A stretch of 64,000 bases of DNA, taken from contig NZ_CP040709.1 of the NCBI RefSeq assembly GCF_005952805.1, positions 496,001-560,000 of the forward strand, in the 5' to 3' direction. The stretch is from Inhella inkyongensis (GTDB lineage Bacteria; Pseudomonadota; Gammaproteobacteria; Burkholderiales; Burkholderiaceae_C). Made by a program: the position numbers and the translations under genes. The notes beneath the pieces are model-generated. The model was not told where the DNA came from. It searched no databases and saw nothing but the letters and a program-made list of their open reading frames with translations. Shown in pieces: positions 25,966 to 34,837 of this stretch (position 1 is the stretch's first letter; each line of letters opens with the position of its first letter).

Positions 25966-28260
25966 GTGAATTGGATCCGGCGCGCGGCGCTGGCGCTGGT
26001 CTGTGCGGGACTGCTAGGTCCGGCGGCGGCGCAGCCCGCTGCCAGCACGGCGCAGGCCAGCGCAACCCTGACCTTGGCGCAGGCCCTGCCCACGGAGGTG
26101 GGCGAAGCGCTGGAGGCGCCGCTTCGCGATCTGGCGCAACGCCTGTTGGATGCGCCCAGCCCCGAGAACCTCCCACTGCCCCTGGCGCAGCGCTTTCGCT
26201 TGCAACTGGTGGCGCAACGCTATGAAGAGGCGTTGGCAAGCATCGAGGCCTTGCGCGCGCAGCAGGGTAGGTTGGCGCCCGGTCAGACGCCCATGTTCCT
26301 GCAGTACGAGCTCTATGCACGCGCCAAGGCGGTGCAAGCCGCGCAGGGCGTGGACTTTGCCGAGGCCTGGCGGGCGGTGTTTCTGAGCCGCTTTGCCGCC
26401 CTGGATGACCGCAGCGCCTGGGCTGCCGAGTTCGGCTTCGGGGGTTCGCTGCCCCGTTGGCGCGCCGAGCTGGAGGCTGCGTTGGCCAAGGCGAGTGGCC
26501 GCGCAACCCTGCCGCATGCCGATGCCCTGGCCCTGTTGCGAGCCTGGCAGGTCCATGCCAGCTATGCCGCGTTCCAGCCCCTGTTTCAAGCCGAGCTGCA
26601 GGCCGACGATGCGCGCCGCTACGCGGTGCAACGCGAACAGTTGCGCACGCCGGACGGCGCCGAGCTCTCGGTGCGGGTGGTGCGGCCGCGTCAAGCCGCG
26701 GCCTTGCCGGCGCTGCTGCAGCACACCATTTACGCGCGCGAGGACTGGGCCTTTGGCGATGCCAAGCGTGCCGCCGCCCATGGCTATGTGGGGGTGGTGT
26801 CCTTTTCGCGAGGCAAGGGCGAGAGTCGAGGGGCAGTCCAGCCCTATCGACATGACGGCGCGGATGCCCACGCGGTGATCGATTGGATCGCCGCCCAGCC
26901 CTGGAGCGACGGCCGGGTGGGCATGTATGGCGGCAGCTACAGCGGCTTCACCGCCTGGGCGGCAGCCAAGCGCCGGCCGCCGGCCCTAAAGGCCATCGCC
27001 GCCTCGGCCACGGCGGCGCCGGGCATCGACGTGCCGATGGAAGGGGGGGTATTCATGAACTTCCTCTTCCCCTGGCCGCACTACGTGGCGTCCGGGCCGG
27101 GCTTGGACGAGGCCCGTTATGGCGACAGCGCGCGCTGGGCCGAATTGAATCGGCGCTGGTGGGCCAGTGGCCGCGCCTATCGCGACCTGCCGGCCTTGGA
27201 CGGCGAGCCCAATCCCCTCTTCAGCGAGTGGCTGCGCCATCCGGTTTATGACCGCTACTGGTCAACGCTGATTCCCCAGGGCACCGAGTACGCGGGCATT
27301 GACATCCCGGTGCTGGCCACCACCGGTTACTTCGACGGTGCCCAAATCGGGGCCCTGCACTACTTCCGTGAGCACCTGCGCCACCATCCGCAGGCCGATC
27401 ACCGCCTGCTGATCGGACCCTTCGAGCACTTCAGCATGCAGGCCGGTGTGCCGCCGGTGGTGCGTGGATACCTGACCGACCCGGTCGCGCGGGTGGATCT
27501 GCAGGCCCTGCGCCTGCAATGGTTTGACCATGTCCTCAAGGGTGGACCTCGTCCCGCGCTGCTGGCCGGGCGCGTGAATTGGCAGGTGATGGGTGCCAAC
27601 CGCTGGCGCCATGGCGACAGCCTGGATGCCATGGCGAACCAGCGGCAGCGTCTGTACCTGGTGCCTGACCCCCTGGGTGGGTCCCACCGCCTTGCCGGGC
27701 ACGCCGAGGCGGCGGCGCGCGTGGTTCTGCAGCTGAGTTTCCGCGACCGCAGCGGCGCGGGCTGGCGTGCGCCTGAAGGCGTGTTGCATCGTCAGCTCGA
27801 TCCCCGCGCCGGACTGGTGTTTGTCGGCCCAGTGCTGGATAAGGCCGCTGAACTCGCCGGGGAACTGAGGGGTGAACTGCACTTTCGCGTGAACAAGCGC
27901 GATGTGGACCTGAGCCTGTCGGTCTACGAATTGAATGCTCAGGGCGAATACCTGGAGTTGGGCTACTGGGTGCAGCGCGCCAGCCAGGCGGCCGACCGGC
28001 GTCAGCGCCGCTTGCTGAAGCCCGGTGCGCTCCAACGCCTGCCCGTGCGCGACACCCGTTTGTTGGGGCGGCAGTTGGCTGCGGGTAGCCGCTTGGTCGT
28101 GACCTTGGGCGTTATTCAGCAGCCCGATACCCAGTTCAATCTGGGCAGTGGCAAAGACCCATCCGATGAAACTCTGGCCGATGCGGGCGCGCCGATGCGG
28201 GTGCAGTGGTTGGGCAGCAGCTTCTTGGATTGGCCCTGGCGCGCGGCCGATGCGGATTGA
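25966..28260 (+). CDS. Exported CocE/NonD-family hydrolase
   Basis: A 764-residue alpha/beta hydrolase of the X-Pro dipeptidyl-peptidase/CocE group. A signal peptide is clear (residues 1-22, cleavage after AAAQ). An unusual helical region of about 200 residues precedes the catalytic domain. The nucleophile is Ser324 in MYGGSYSGFTAW, and the C-terminal jelly-roll domain holds FRVNKRDVDLSLSVYELNAQGEY. The GTG at 25966 has GAGG 7 nt upstream; earlier in-frame starts run into gshB. The substrate may be acyl esters or Xaa-Pro peptides; the family name does not decide. Confidence 0.85.
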   Translation: MNWIRRAALALVCAGLLGPAAAQPAASTAQASATLTLAQALPTEVGEALEAPLRDLAQRLLDAPSPENLPLPLAQRFRLQLVAQRYEEALASIEALRAQQGRLAPGQTPMFLQYELYARAKAVQAAQGVDFAEAWRAVFLSRFAALDDRSAWAAEFGFGGSLPRWRAELEAALAKASGRATLPHADALALLRAWQVHASYAAFQPLFQAELQADDARRYAVQREQLRTPDGAELSVRVVRPRQAAALPALLQHTIYAREDWAFGDAKRAAAHGYVGVVSFSRGKGESRGAVQPYRHDGADAHAVIDWIAAQPWSDGRVGMYGGSYSGFTAWAAAKRRPPALKAIAASATAAPGIDVPMEGGVFMNFLFPWPHYVASGPGLDEARYGDSARWAELNRRWWASGRAYRDLPALDGEPNPLFSEWLRHPVYDRYWSTLIPQGTEYAGIDIPVLATTGYFDGAQIGALHYFREHLRHHPQADHRLLIGPFEHFSMQAGVPPVVRGYLTDPVARVDLQALRLQWFDHVLKGGPRPALLAGRVNWQVMGANRWRHGDSLDAMANQRQRLYLVPDPLGGSHRLAGHAEAAARVVLQLSFRDRSGAGWRAPEGVLHRQLDPRAGLVFVGPVLDKAAELAGELRGELHFRVNKRDVDLSLSVYELNAQGEYLELGYWVQRASQAADRRQRRLLKPGALQRLPVRDTRLLGRQLAAGSRLVVTLGVIQQPDTQFNLGSGKDPSDETLADAGAPMRVQWLGSSFLDWPWRAADAD

Positions 28261-28284
28261 GGCGTGCTGGGACAATGGCCGGCT

Positions 28285-30156
28285 ATGGCTCTCTTGTCCC
28301 TTTCCCAAGCCCACCTGGCCTATGGCCACTGGCCGCTGCTCGACGCAGCCGATCTTTCCCTGGAGGCCGGCGAGCGCGTCGGTCTGATTGGGCGCAATGG
28401 CAGCGGCAAGAGTTCGCTGCTCAAGGTGCTGGCCGGCCTGGAGAAACTCGATGACGGGCTGCTGCAGCGCGAGAAGGGCGTGCGCATCGTCTACGTGCCG
28501 CAGGAGCCGGTGTTCGAGCGCGATGCCACGGTCTTTGATGCCGTGGCCGAAGGCGTGGCCGAAGCGCGTGATTTGCGCGCCCGCTACGAGGCCCATGCCG
28601 AAGGCGAGGACCTGGATGCGCTGCAGACGCGCATCGAGCAACTCGAAGGCTGGACCTGGGAACAGCGTGTGGACGAGGCCCTGCACCGCCTGGGTCTGGA
28701 TGGCGAGCGGCCGGTGGCCGAGCTGAGCGGCGGCTACAAGAAGCGCGTGGCCCTGGCCCAGGCCTTGGTGGCCCAGCCCGAGGTACTGCTCTTGGACGAG
28801 CCCACCAACCACCTGGACCTGGATGCCATCCTTTGGTTGGAGGAGCTGCTGCGCAGCTTCAACGGCAGCCTGCTGGTCATCACCCACGACCGTGCCTTTT
28901 TGGATGCCGTGTGCAACCGCATCGTCGAACTGGACCGCGGTCAGCTGCGGGGCTATCCGGGCAACTTCGCCGCCTTCGAGGCCGCCAAGCAGCGCGAGCT
29001 GGAGAATGAGGCCCTGGCCAATGCCCGCGCCGACAAGGTGCTGGCGCAGGAAGAGGTGTGGATCCGCAAGGGCGTGGAGGCCCGGCGCACGCGGTCTGTG
29101 GCGCGCATTGCGCGTTTGGTCAAGCTGCGCGAGGAGCATGCGCAGCGCCGCAATCTGCAAGGCGGGGCGCGCCTGCAGGTGGATGTGGGCGAGCGCAGCG
29201 GCAAGCTGGTGGCCGATCTGGAAGACGTGCGCAAGGCCTTTGGCGAGCGTGTCATCGTGGACGGACTGACGGCCACCTTCATGCGCGGCGACAAGGTGGG
29301 CTTGATCGGCCCGAACGGCGCGGGCAAGACCACGCTGCTCAAGCTCATCCTGGGCGAGTTGCAGCCCGATGGCGGCCGTCTGCAGACTGGCACGCGCCTC
29401 ACGGTGGCGCATTTCGACCAGATGCGGGCCGGCCTAGATCTGGATGCCACCCTGGCTGACACCATCAGCCCGGGCTCCGAGTACGTCGAGGTCGGCGGGC
29501 AGCGTCAACATGTGAACAGCTACATGGTGAACTTCCTGTTCAGTCCGGCGCGCGCCAACAGCCCGGTGCGCACGCTCTCGGGCGGTGAGCGCAACCGTCT
29601 GCTGCTGGCCCGCCTGTTTGCTCGCCCCGCCAATGTGCTGGTGCTGGACGAACCCACCAACGACCTCGACATCGAGACCCTCGATCTGCTCGAAGAAATG
29701 CTGATCGACTACCCCGGCACGGTCTTCCTGGTCAGCCACGATCGTCGCTTTCTGGACCGCGTGGTCACCAGCACTCTGGTGCACGAAGGCCCGGGGCAGT
29801 GGCGCGAGTTCGAGGGCAGCGTGCAGGACTGGCTGACTCAGTCCGCGCGCAGCGCGGCGGCGGCCAAGGCCCGCAGCGAAAAGAAGGTAGAGCCGGTGGC
29901 GGCGCCAGCCCCCCCGCCCGCCGCGTCGGCCCAGCCCAAGCGCAAACTCAGCTACAAGGAGCAGCGCGAGCTGGAGGCGCTGCCCCAGCAGATCGAGACC
30001 CTGGAGGCCGAGCAGGCCGAGCTGCATGCGCTGCTCAACGGCAGCGAGCTGTACACCCAGGGTGCCGAACGCATCGCCCAGGTGACTGCGCGCGCGGCGG
30101 CCATTGACGATGAGTTGATGGCGTTGATGGAGCGCTGGACCGCGCTCAGTGACTGA
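28285..30156 (+). CDS. uup: ABC-F ATPase Uup
   Basis: A 623-residue soluble tandem ABC protein. The first ATPase has Walker A GRNGSGKSS, signature LSGGYKKRVALAQ and Walker B VLLLDEPTNHLDL; the second has GPNGAGKTT, LSGGERNRLLLAR and VLVLDEPTNDLDI. Between them is the ABC-F linker, and the C-terminal 90 residues form a coiled coil after an Ala/Pro-rich spacer, the Uup layout. ABC-F proteins act on ribosomes; Uup also affects transposon excision in E. coli. The start at 28285 (MALLSLSQAHLAYG) is the family start. Its stop lies inside a large palindrome. Confidence 0.93.
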   Translation: MALLSLSQAHLAYGHWPLLDAADLSLEAGERVGLIGRNGSGKSSLLKVLAGLEKLDDGLLQREKGVRIVYVPQEPVFERDATVFDAVAEGVAEARDLRARYEAHAEGEDLDALQTRIEQLEGWTWEQRVDEALHRLGLDGERPVAELSGGYKKRVALAQALVAQPEVLLLDEPTNHLDLDAILWLEELLRSFNGSLLVITHDRAFLDAVCNRIVELDRGQLRGYPGNFAAFEAAKQRELENEALANARADKVLAQEEVWIRKGVEARRTRSVARIARLVKLREEHAQRRNLQGGARLQVDVGERSGKLVADLEDVRKAFGERVIVDGLTATFMRGDKVGLIGPNGAGKTTLLKLILGELQPDGGRLQTGTRLTVAHFDQMRAGLDLDATLADTISPGSEYVEVGGQRQHVNSYMVNFLFSPARANSPVRTLSGGERNRLLLARLFARPANVLVLDEPTNDLDIETLDLLEEMLIDYPGTVFLVSHDRRFLDRVVTSTLVHEGPGQWREFEGSVQDWLTQSARSAAAAKARSEKKVEPVAAPAPPPAASAQPKRKLSYKEQRELEALPQQIETLEAEQAELHALLNGSELYTQGAERIAQVTARAAAIDDELMALMERWTALSD

Positions 30157-30170
30157 GCGCGGTCACTGAG
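30138..30170. repeat. Overlapping palindromes at the uup 3' end
   Basis: Two perfect hairpins share bases. GACCGCGCTCAG/CTGAGCGCGGTC (30138-30149 with 30153-30164) has a 12-bp stem and a 3-nt loop; CTCAGTGAC/GTCACTGAG (30145-30153 with 30162-30170) has a 9-bp stem and an 8-nt loop. Only one can form at a time. They span the uup stop codon and the short gap to the convergent regulator gene. No T-run follows on either strand. Confidence 0.75.
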
Positions 30171-30171
30171 T

Positions 30172-30804
30172 TCAGCGGCTGAGTTTGTCCGCCGCCACGA
30201 AGCCGGCCACACCTTCCAACTGCGCCAACTGCTCGCCGTGGCGAATCACCACGGCCAATACCTTGCGGCTCTTGCCGTCGTGCTTGACGGCGTCACCGGC
30301 CTTGAGTGCCGGGGGCAGAGCGACCGGCGGCAACTCGATGCGGCGGCCGGCGCGTGGGTCCAGGCGGCCGCCGCTTTGCTGGGCCATGCGGGCCATCAAG
30401 CCCGGATGGCGCAGTGCAATGTCCTCCAGACTGCGCTGCAGCGTGGCGCGCAGGGCCTCGGCGTCAAACGGCTTCTTGAGCAGGAAGCGCGCGCCCAGGG
30501 CCTGGGCACGGCTCTCGTGGCTGGCATCGACCTCGAAGCTCGTCAGGCCGATGCGGCAATCGGGATACTGGGCCCGCACCTGTTCGCACAAGCTGGGGCC
30601 ATCCGGTGTTTGCCGGGCGAACCAATCGGTCAGCAGAAAGTCGGGGGCCTGCCGCGCCACTTGTTGCAGAGCCTCGGAAGGACTGGCCACACAGACGATT
30701 TGCTCGGGTCGAAAACCATAGCCCTCGAGCAGCTTGCGGGCGAAACGCTGCACTCCCTCCAGCTTGTCGACGATGAGGAAATGCAGTTGCGCGGAATCAG
30801 ACAT
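30172..30804 (-). CDS. Response regulator with atypical receiver and C-terminal SH3-like tail
   Basis: A 210-residue protein whose first 125 residues form a receiver domain. The phospho-acceptor is D60 (FLLTDWFA) and the Lys is present (LLKKPF). The usual acidic pair is reduced to one Asp (LIVDK, D13), and the switch Thr is T in GLTSF. Residues 160-210 (KAGDAVKHDGKSRKVLAVVIRHGEQLAQLEGVAGFVAADKL) look like a small beta barrel of unknown role; no DNA-binding domain is visible. It is divergent from a diguanylate cyclase gene with 79 bp between, so they may form a functional pair. The start at 30804 is preferred over one four codons upstream. Confidence 0.78.
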   Translation of the reverse strand: MSDSAQLHFLIVDKLEGVQRFARKLLEGYGFRPEQIVCVASPSEALQQVARQAPDFLLTDWFARQTPDGPSLCEQVRAQYPDCRIGLTSFEVDASHESRAQALGARFLLKKPFDAEALRATLQRSLEDIALRHPGLMARMAQQSGGRLDPRAGRRIELPPVALPPALKAGDAVKHDGKSRKVLAVVIRHGEQLAQLEGVAGFVAADKLSR

Positions 30805-30883
30805 GGGGCCGATCAAAAAAGGGCGGGCGTGTCTCTATTATTGGCACGCTCCGGGAGTGAAACGCCATGGCCATTCGATAGCA

Positions 30884-32452
30884 ATGGGACTTCGTTCGCA
30901 CAGCTTGGGTTGGGTTTTGCTGTTCACCTTCGGTGTGGGCGGTCTCGGTGCCTTTGGGCTCGACCACTTCCTCACGGACAGCTTTGAGCGCATTGAGCAG
31001 ACCGCCATGCGCAAGGATTTCCAGCGCTTGCTGGGTACCTTGGATGACGCCGTGGCCCAACGCGCCCGTGGCGCGCGCGAGTGGAGCCAGTGGACCGAGT
31101 TGCGCAACCACTTGCGCAAGCCTCAGCCCGGCTTTACTGAAGAGAATCTGGGCCCCCATTCACTGACGGCATCGGGTTTGGTGTGGCTGGCTCTGCTGGA
31201 TCTGCAGGGACGGGTGGTGCACACCGTGGTCACCGATCCGAGCCAGGACGCGCAGGCCATCGCCCGCATGGTGCTGAGTTCCGCCAAGCCCTCGGGACGT
31301 GAGGCCCGCCAGGTGCCCACTGAGCGGGGTCGCTGCGCCTTGGTCTTTGAGCCGGCTTTGGGGCCGGATCTGGTGGTGCTCTGCCATCTGAGCGTGCTCG
31401 ATAGCAACGGACAAGGCCCTTCCGCCGGTGTGCTGCTGACGGCCGAACGTCTGGGGCCTAGCAAGCTGCGGGAGATGGGCGAACGTGCAGCGCTGGACTT
31501 CAACTTGCTGCCGCTGGAGCGGGGCGGCACCCAGGATTGGAGGCGTTTGGAGTCGCTGGCATCGTCCACCGGTCAGACCACCCTGTGGATTCAGCCGGGT
31601 GAGCCGCAGCATCGGCTGCGTGCCCAGGTGCGCGATCTGGGGGGGGAGCCGGTGGCCTGGCTGGAACTGAGCTGGCCGCGTGAGATGCGACTGCAGGTGG
31701 ACGAGGTGCTGCGCGGGGCGCATCGCCTCTTCATCGTGATGGCGGTGCTGCTGGCCCTGGGCTCGTATTGGGTGGTGGACTGGCGCCTGGTGCGCCGCTT
31801 GCGCAGCCTCAAACGCCAGATGGCCGCCGCGCGGGTGGGCGAGGACTGGACGCCGCGCCTGAGCGTGAGCGGCAAGGACGAGATTTCCGAGTTGGCCGAC
31901 GAAGGCAACCACCTGCTGCAGCGCATCGAGTTGCAGGTGCAGATCCTGGCTGAGTCGGCGCAGACCGATCCGCTGACCCAGTTGGCCAACCGGCGCGGTT
32001 TCGATCCGCGACTGGAAGCGGCGCTGGGGCGCTGCGCGCGCAATGCGGCGCCGCTGTGCCTGCTCCTGATCGACGCCGATCACTTCAAGCGCTTCAACGA
32101 TGACCATGGCCATGCGGCCGGCGACCGTGCCTTGCAGGTGCTGGCCGCGGCGCTGCGCCAGGTCAGTCGGCGCGGCGGCGATCTGGCCGCCCGCATCGGC
32201 GGCGAGGAGTTCGTGCTGCTGCTCGAGGGCAGCACCGCGCAAGTGGCGCAGGACTGCGGAGCGGCCCTGCAGGCCTGGTTGGCCAAGCAGCCGTCGGGCG
32301 AGACGGCGCTGCTGGCGCGCCCACTCACAGTCTCCATCGGCGCGGCGCAGGCACGGCCGGGCGACACCCCGCAGACCTTGATGGCGCGCGCAGACACGGC
32401 GCTCTATCAGGCCAAGTCGGCCGGGCGCAATCGCCTGGAGTGGGCCGAATAA
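30884..32452 (+). CDS. Membrane diguanylate cyclase with CHASE4-like sensor
   Basis: A 522-residue c-di-GMP synthase. The first membrane helix (about residues 8-27, GWVLLFTFGVGGLGAFGL) and the second (about 275-300) enclose a periplasmic region whose REWSQWTELRNHL pattern resembles CHASE4. A HAMP-like linker follows, then a GGDEF domain from about 360. The active-site motif is GGEEF, and RGGD five residues upstream is an intact product-inhibition site. TDPLTQLANRRGF and DADHFKRFNDDHGHAAGD are typical. The start at 30884 is chosen; GTG at 30857 would extend it by nine residues. Its stop is 4 bp from the convergent MocR gene. Confidence 0.88.
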   Translation: MGLRSHSLGWVLLFTFGVGGLGAFGLDHFLTDSFERIEQTAMRKDFQRLLGTLDDAVAQRARGAREWSQWTELRNHLRKPQPGFTEENLGPHSLTASGLVWLALLDLQGRVVHTVVTDPSQDAQAIARMVLSSAKPSGREARQVPTERGRCALVFEPALGPDLVVLCHLSVLDSNGQGPSAGVLLTAERLGPSKLREMGERAALDFNLLPLERGGTQDWRRLESLASSTGQTTLWIQPGEPQHRLRAQVRDLGGEPVAWLELSWPREMRLQVDEVLRGAHRLFIVMAVLLALGSYWVVDWRLVRRLRSLKRQMAAARVGEDWTPRLSVSGKDEISELADEGNHLLQRIELQVQILAESAQTDPLTQLANRRGFDPRLEAALGRCARNAAPLCLLLIDADHFKRFNDDHGHAAGDRALQVLAAALRQVSRRGGDLAARIGGEEFVLLLEGSTAQVAQDCGAALQAWLAKQPSGETALLARPLTVSIGAAQARPGDTPQTLMARADTALYQAKSAGRNRLEWAE

Positions 32453-32456
32453 GCGA

Positions 32457-33854
32457 TCAGCGCAAGGCGTCGCGTGCCTTTGCCAGCGCCTGCCAATAGC
32501 GGGCATCTTGCGCGCTGGCGAAGTTCACGCGCAGGTGCGGGCCGCTGCGCCGGCTGGGGCTGAACAGGCGCTCGGGCGCGCTGGCCCAGCCACTGGGGTG
32601 CAGCGCTTGCGCCAGTTGCTCGCTGTCCACGCCGGTGTTCAGCCATCCGAACAGGCCTTGTGGCGGGGCCGCGAATTCAAAGCCATGCTGTTCGGCCAGG
32701 CGCGCGCAGCGGTTGCGCGCTGCTTGCAGGCGCACTTGCAGGCGCTCGGCCTGTTTGCGCAGGCCACCGCGCGTGAGCAGATGCGCCAGCGCGCGCTCGA
32801 GCACGGCGCTGCTGCACAGCTCATGCACCAGCTTGCGCTCGGTCAGGCGGGCGATCAGCGCCGGCGCACCGGCCACATAGCCCACCCGCAACCCCGCTCC
32901 CAGGATCTTGGCAAAGCCCGATACATAAAGCGTGCGCCGCAGTCCATCCAGTGCGGCCAGGCGCGGGCTGTGGGCCGGGGCAAAGGCGGCATAGGTGTCG
33001 TCTTCCACGATCAAGGTGTCACCGCTCTCGCACAGGCGCACCACTTCATGGGCCTGGGCCAGGTTCAGGCAATGCCCGGTCGGGTTGTGCAGCACCGACA
33101 CCGTCACATACAAGCGCGGCCGATGCTGCTGAATCAGTTGCGCCATGTGCGCCAGGTCCGGGCCTTGGGGCCCGCGCGCCACGGGCAGCAAGCGGAGCCC
33201 GGCTTGCGTCAGGCGGGCGTACTCGATGGGCCAGCCCGGTTCGTCCACCAGCACCGCATCGCCGGGTTGAGCCAGGCTGTGGGCGATCAGGTCCAGGGCC
33301 TGGGTGGCGCCAACCGTTGTGAGCAGCTGATCGGCATTGGCATGCACACCAATCTCGGCCAGGCGCGCGGCCAGCACGGCGCGCAGTTCGGGGTCGCCAG
33401 CCGGGTCGGCATAGCGCAACAGCAGCGCGTCCTGGCCGGGCGCCAGTACAGCGCGCAGGGCTTGGCGCAGCGGCGTGGCGTCCAGCCAGCTCAGCGGCAA
33501 GGTGCCGTGGGCGGGGGAGTCCTGCTGCTCGCTGCGCAGCAGGCTGCGGATCAGGGTCAGCGAATCAAAGGGTGCGGGGCCGGCAGCGGCCGTGGCGCGC
33601 GCTGCACTGCGGGCCGGCGTGTTGCCGGCCGGCCGGGTCTCGCGCACGAAGAAGCCGCGCTGGGCGCGGGCCTCTACCAGGCCCTGGGCTTGCAAGCGGT
33701 CGTAGGCGGCCACCACGGTCGAGGGGCTGAGCCCGTGCAAGCGCGCGGCCTCGCGCACCGAAGGCAGGCGGGCGCCGGGTAGCAGCAGGCGTTGGTCGAT
33801 GCGCAGGGCCAGGGTCTGCGCCAGGCCGTCTGCGCGGCCCACTGTGTGGTTCAT
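32457..33854 (-). CDS. MocR/PdxR-type GntR regulator with aminotransferase domain
   Basis: A 465-residue transcription factor. An N-terminal GntR winged helix (residues 5-75; LPSVREAARLHGLSPSTVVAAYDRLQAQGLVEAR) is fused by a linker to a fold-type I aminotransferase domain. The PLP lysine lies in YVSGFAKILGAGLRVGY. Such proteins sense PLP or amino-group compounds and bind direct-repeat operators. The start at 33854 (MNHTVGRADGL) is preferred because it leaves the operator free. It faces an EamA-LysE-racemase-aminotransferase operon across a 77-bp gap containing tandem 11-bp repeats, so it probably controls that operon and itself. Confidence 0.9.
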   Translation of the reverse strand: MNHTVGRADGLAQTLALRIDQRLLLPGARLPSVREAARLHGLSPSTVVAAYDRLQAQGLVEARAQRGFFVRETRPAGNTPARSAARATAAAGPAPFDSLTLIRSLLRSEQQDSPAHGTLPLSWLDATPLRQALRAVLAPGQDALLLRYADPAGDPELRAVLAARLAEIGVHANADQLLTTVGATQALDLIAHSLAQPGDAVLVDEPGWPIEYARLTQAGLRLLPVARGPQGPDLAHMAQLIQQHRPRLYVTVSVLHNPTGHCLNLAQAHEVVRLCESGDTLIVEDDTYAAFAPAHSPRLAALDGLRRTLYVSGFAKILGAGLRVGYVAGAPALIARLTERKLVHELCSSAVLERALAHLLTRGGLRKQAERLQVRLQAARNRCARLAEQHGFEFAAPPQGLFGWLNTGVDSEQLAQALHPSGWASAPERLFSPSRRSGPHLRVNFASAQDARYWQALAKARDALR

Positions 33855-33856
33855 GG

Positions 33857-33910
33857 CATCAATACAGATCGGTTGCTTGTTCTTCAAAGTGTATTGGTCG
33901 TGTATTGGTC
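33857..33910. promoter_or_regulatory. Candidate MocR operator: tandem plus inverted repeats
   Basis: GTGTATTGGTC occurs twice head to tail (33889-33899 and 33900-33910). An inverted copy matching 8 of 11 positions (CATCAATACAG) lies at 33857-33867. Two direct repeats plus one inverted copy between a MocR gene and its divergent target is the arrangement known for PdxR and related regulators. Confidence 0.75.
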
Positions 33911-33931
33911 TGTCGACCCAGAATCGAGACC

Positions 33932-34837
33932 ATGCATTCCGCCAGTCCTCCGATTCCCCGCCGTGCCTGGTTGTTGGCTGCCTTGGGCGTGCTGGCCTTT
34001 GCGCTCAGCATCCCCATGACGCGCCTAGCCAGTGGCAGCTCGGCCGAGCCGGCGCTGCCACCGATGTTTGTGGCGATCGGGCGCGCAGTCGTGGCGGGGC
34101 TGCTGGCTTCGGTTTATCTGCTTTACGTGCGGGCACAGCGTCCGAGCCCGGCGCAGTGGCGCAGCCTGGCCGCCATGGCGGCGGGTGTGGTGTTTGGTTG
34201 GCCGCTGTTCCTGGGCTGGGCGGTGCGTGAGGTGGATGCCATCCATGCCGCTGTGATCTCAGGTCTGTTGCCCTTGGGCACGGCGGTGGCCGCCAGCTGG
34301 GCGCTGGGCCAGCGCGCCGGGCTGCGTTTCTGGACCTGTGCCTTGCTGGGCCTGGTCTGGGTGCTGCTGTTTGCCGCCTGGCGCGGCGCCGGTGCGCTGG
34401 CGGTGGCCGATTTGCTGCTGTTGGCGGCCGTGGCCTGCTCTTCCTTCGGCTATGTGCATGGCGCCCGACTGTCGGGCCAGATGCCGCCCGAGCAGGTGAT
34501 CTCCTGGGCCCTGGTCCTGTGCCTGCCCCTGACCCTGCCGCTGGCGGCCTGGGTCTGGCTGGTGCAGGGCGTGGGCCTGAACGTGCCCGCGCCGGCGTGG
34601 GGAGGCTTCGCTTATGTGGCGGTGGTCTCGATGTGGATGGGCTTCTTCCCTTGGTACCGCGCGTTGGCCCTGGGCGGCGCGTTGCGGGTGGGCCAGGTGC
34701 AGACCCTGCAACCCTTTCTTTCGGTGCTGCTGGCTGTGCCGTTGCTGGGGGAGCAGTTGGATCTGGCCGTGCTGGGCTTCTTGGTACTGGTGCTTGCAAC
34801 GGTTGTCATGGGGCAACGCAGTAGGAGCCTGGCATGA
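33932..34837 (+). CDS. EamA/DMT-family transporter
   Basis: A 301-residue inner-membrane protein with about ten helices in two EamA repeats (first half starting LLAALGVLAFALSIPMTRLA, second half SFGYVHGARLSGQMP onward). Members export amino acids or other metabolites. It is the first gene opposite the MocR regulator and overlaps the LysE-type gene by 4 nt, which suggests amino-acid-like efflux. The start at 33932 keeps the operator outside the coding region. Confidence 0.87.
   Translation: MHSASPPIPRRAWLLAALGVLAFALSIPMTRLASGSSAEPALPPMFVAIGRAVVAGLLASVYLLYVRAQRPSPAQWRSLAAMAAGVVFGWPLFLGWAVREVDAIHAAVISGLLPLGTAVAASWALGQRAGLRFWTCALLGLVWVLLFAAWRGAGALAVADLLLLAAVACSSFGYVHGARLSGQMPPEQVISWALVLCLPLTLPLAAWVWLVQGVGLNVPAPAWGGFAYVAVVSMWMGFFPWYRALALGGALRVGQVQTLQPFLSVLLAVPLLGEQLDLAVLGFLVLVLATVVMGQRSRSLA

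Noticed and set aside
27262..29412. 716-codon open frame opposite the hydrolase and uup
   Set aside because: Crosses two well-supported genes on the other strand and shows no domain; composition is that of antisense GC-rich DNA.
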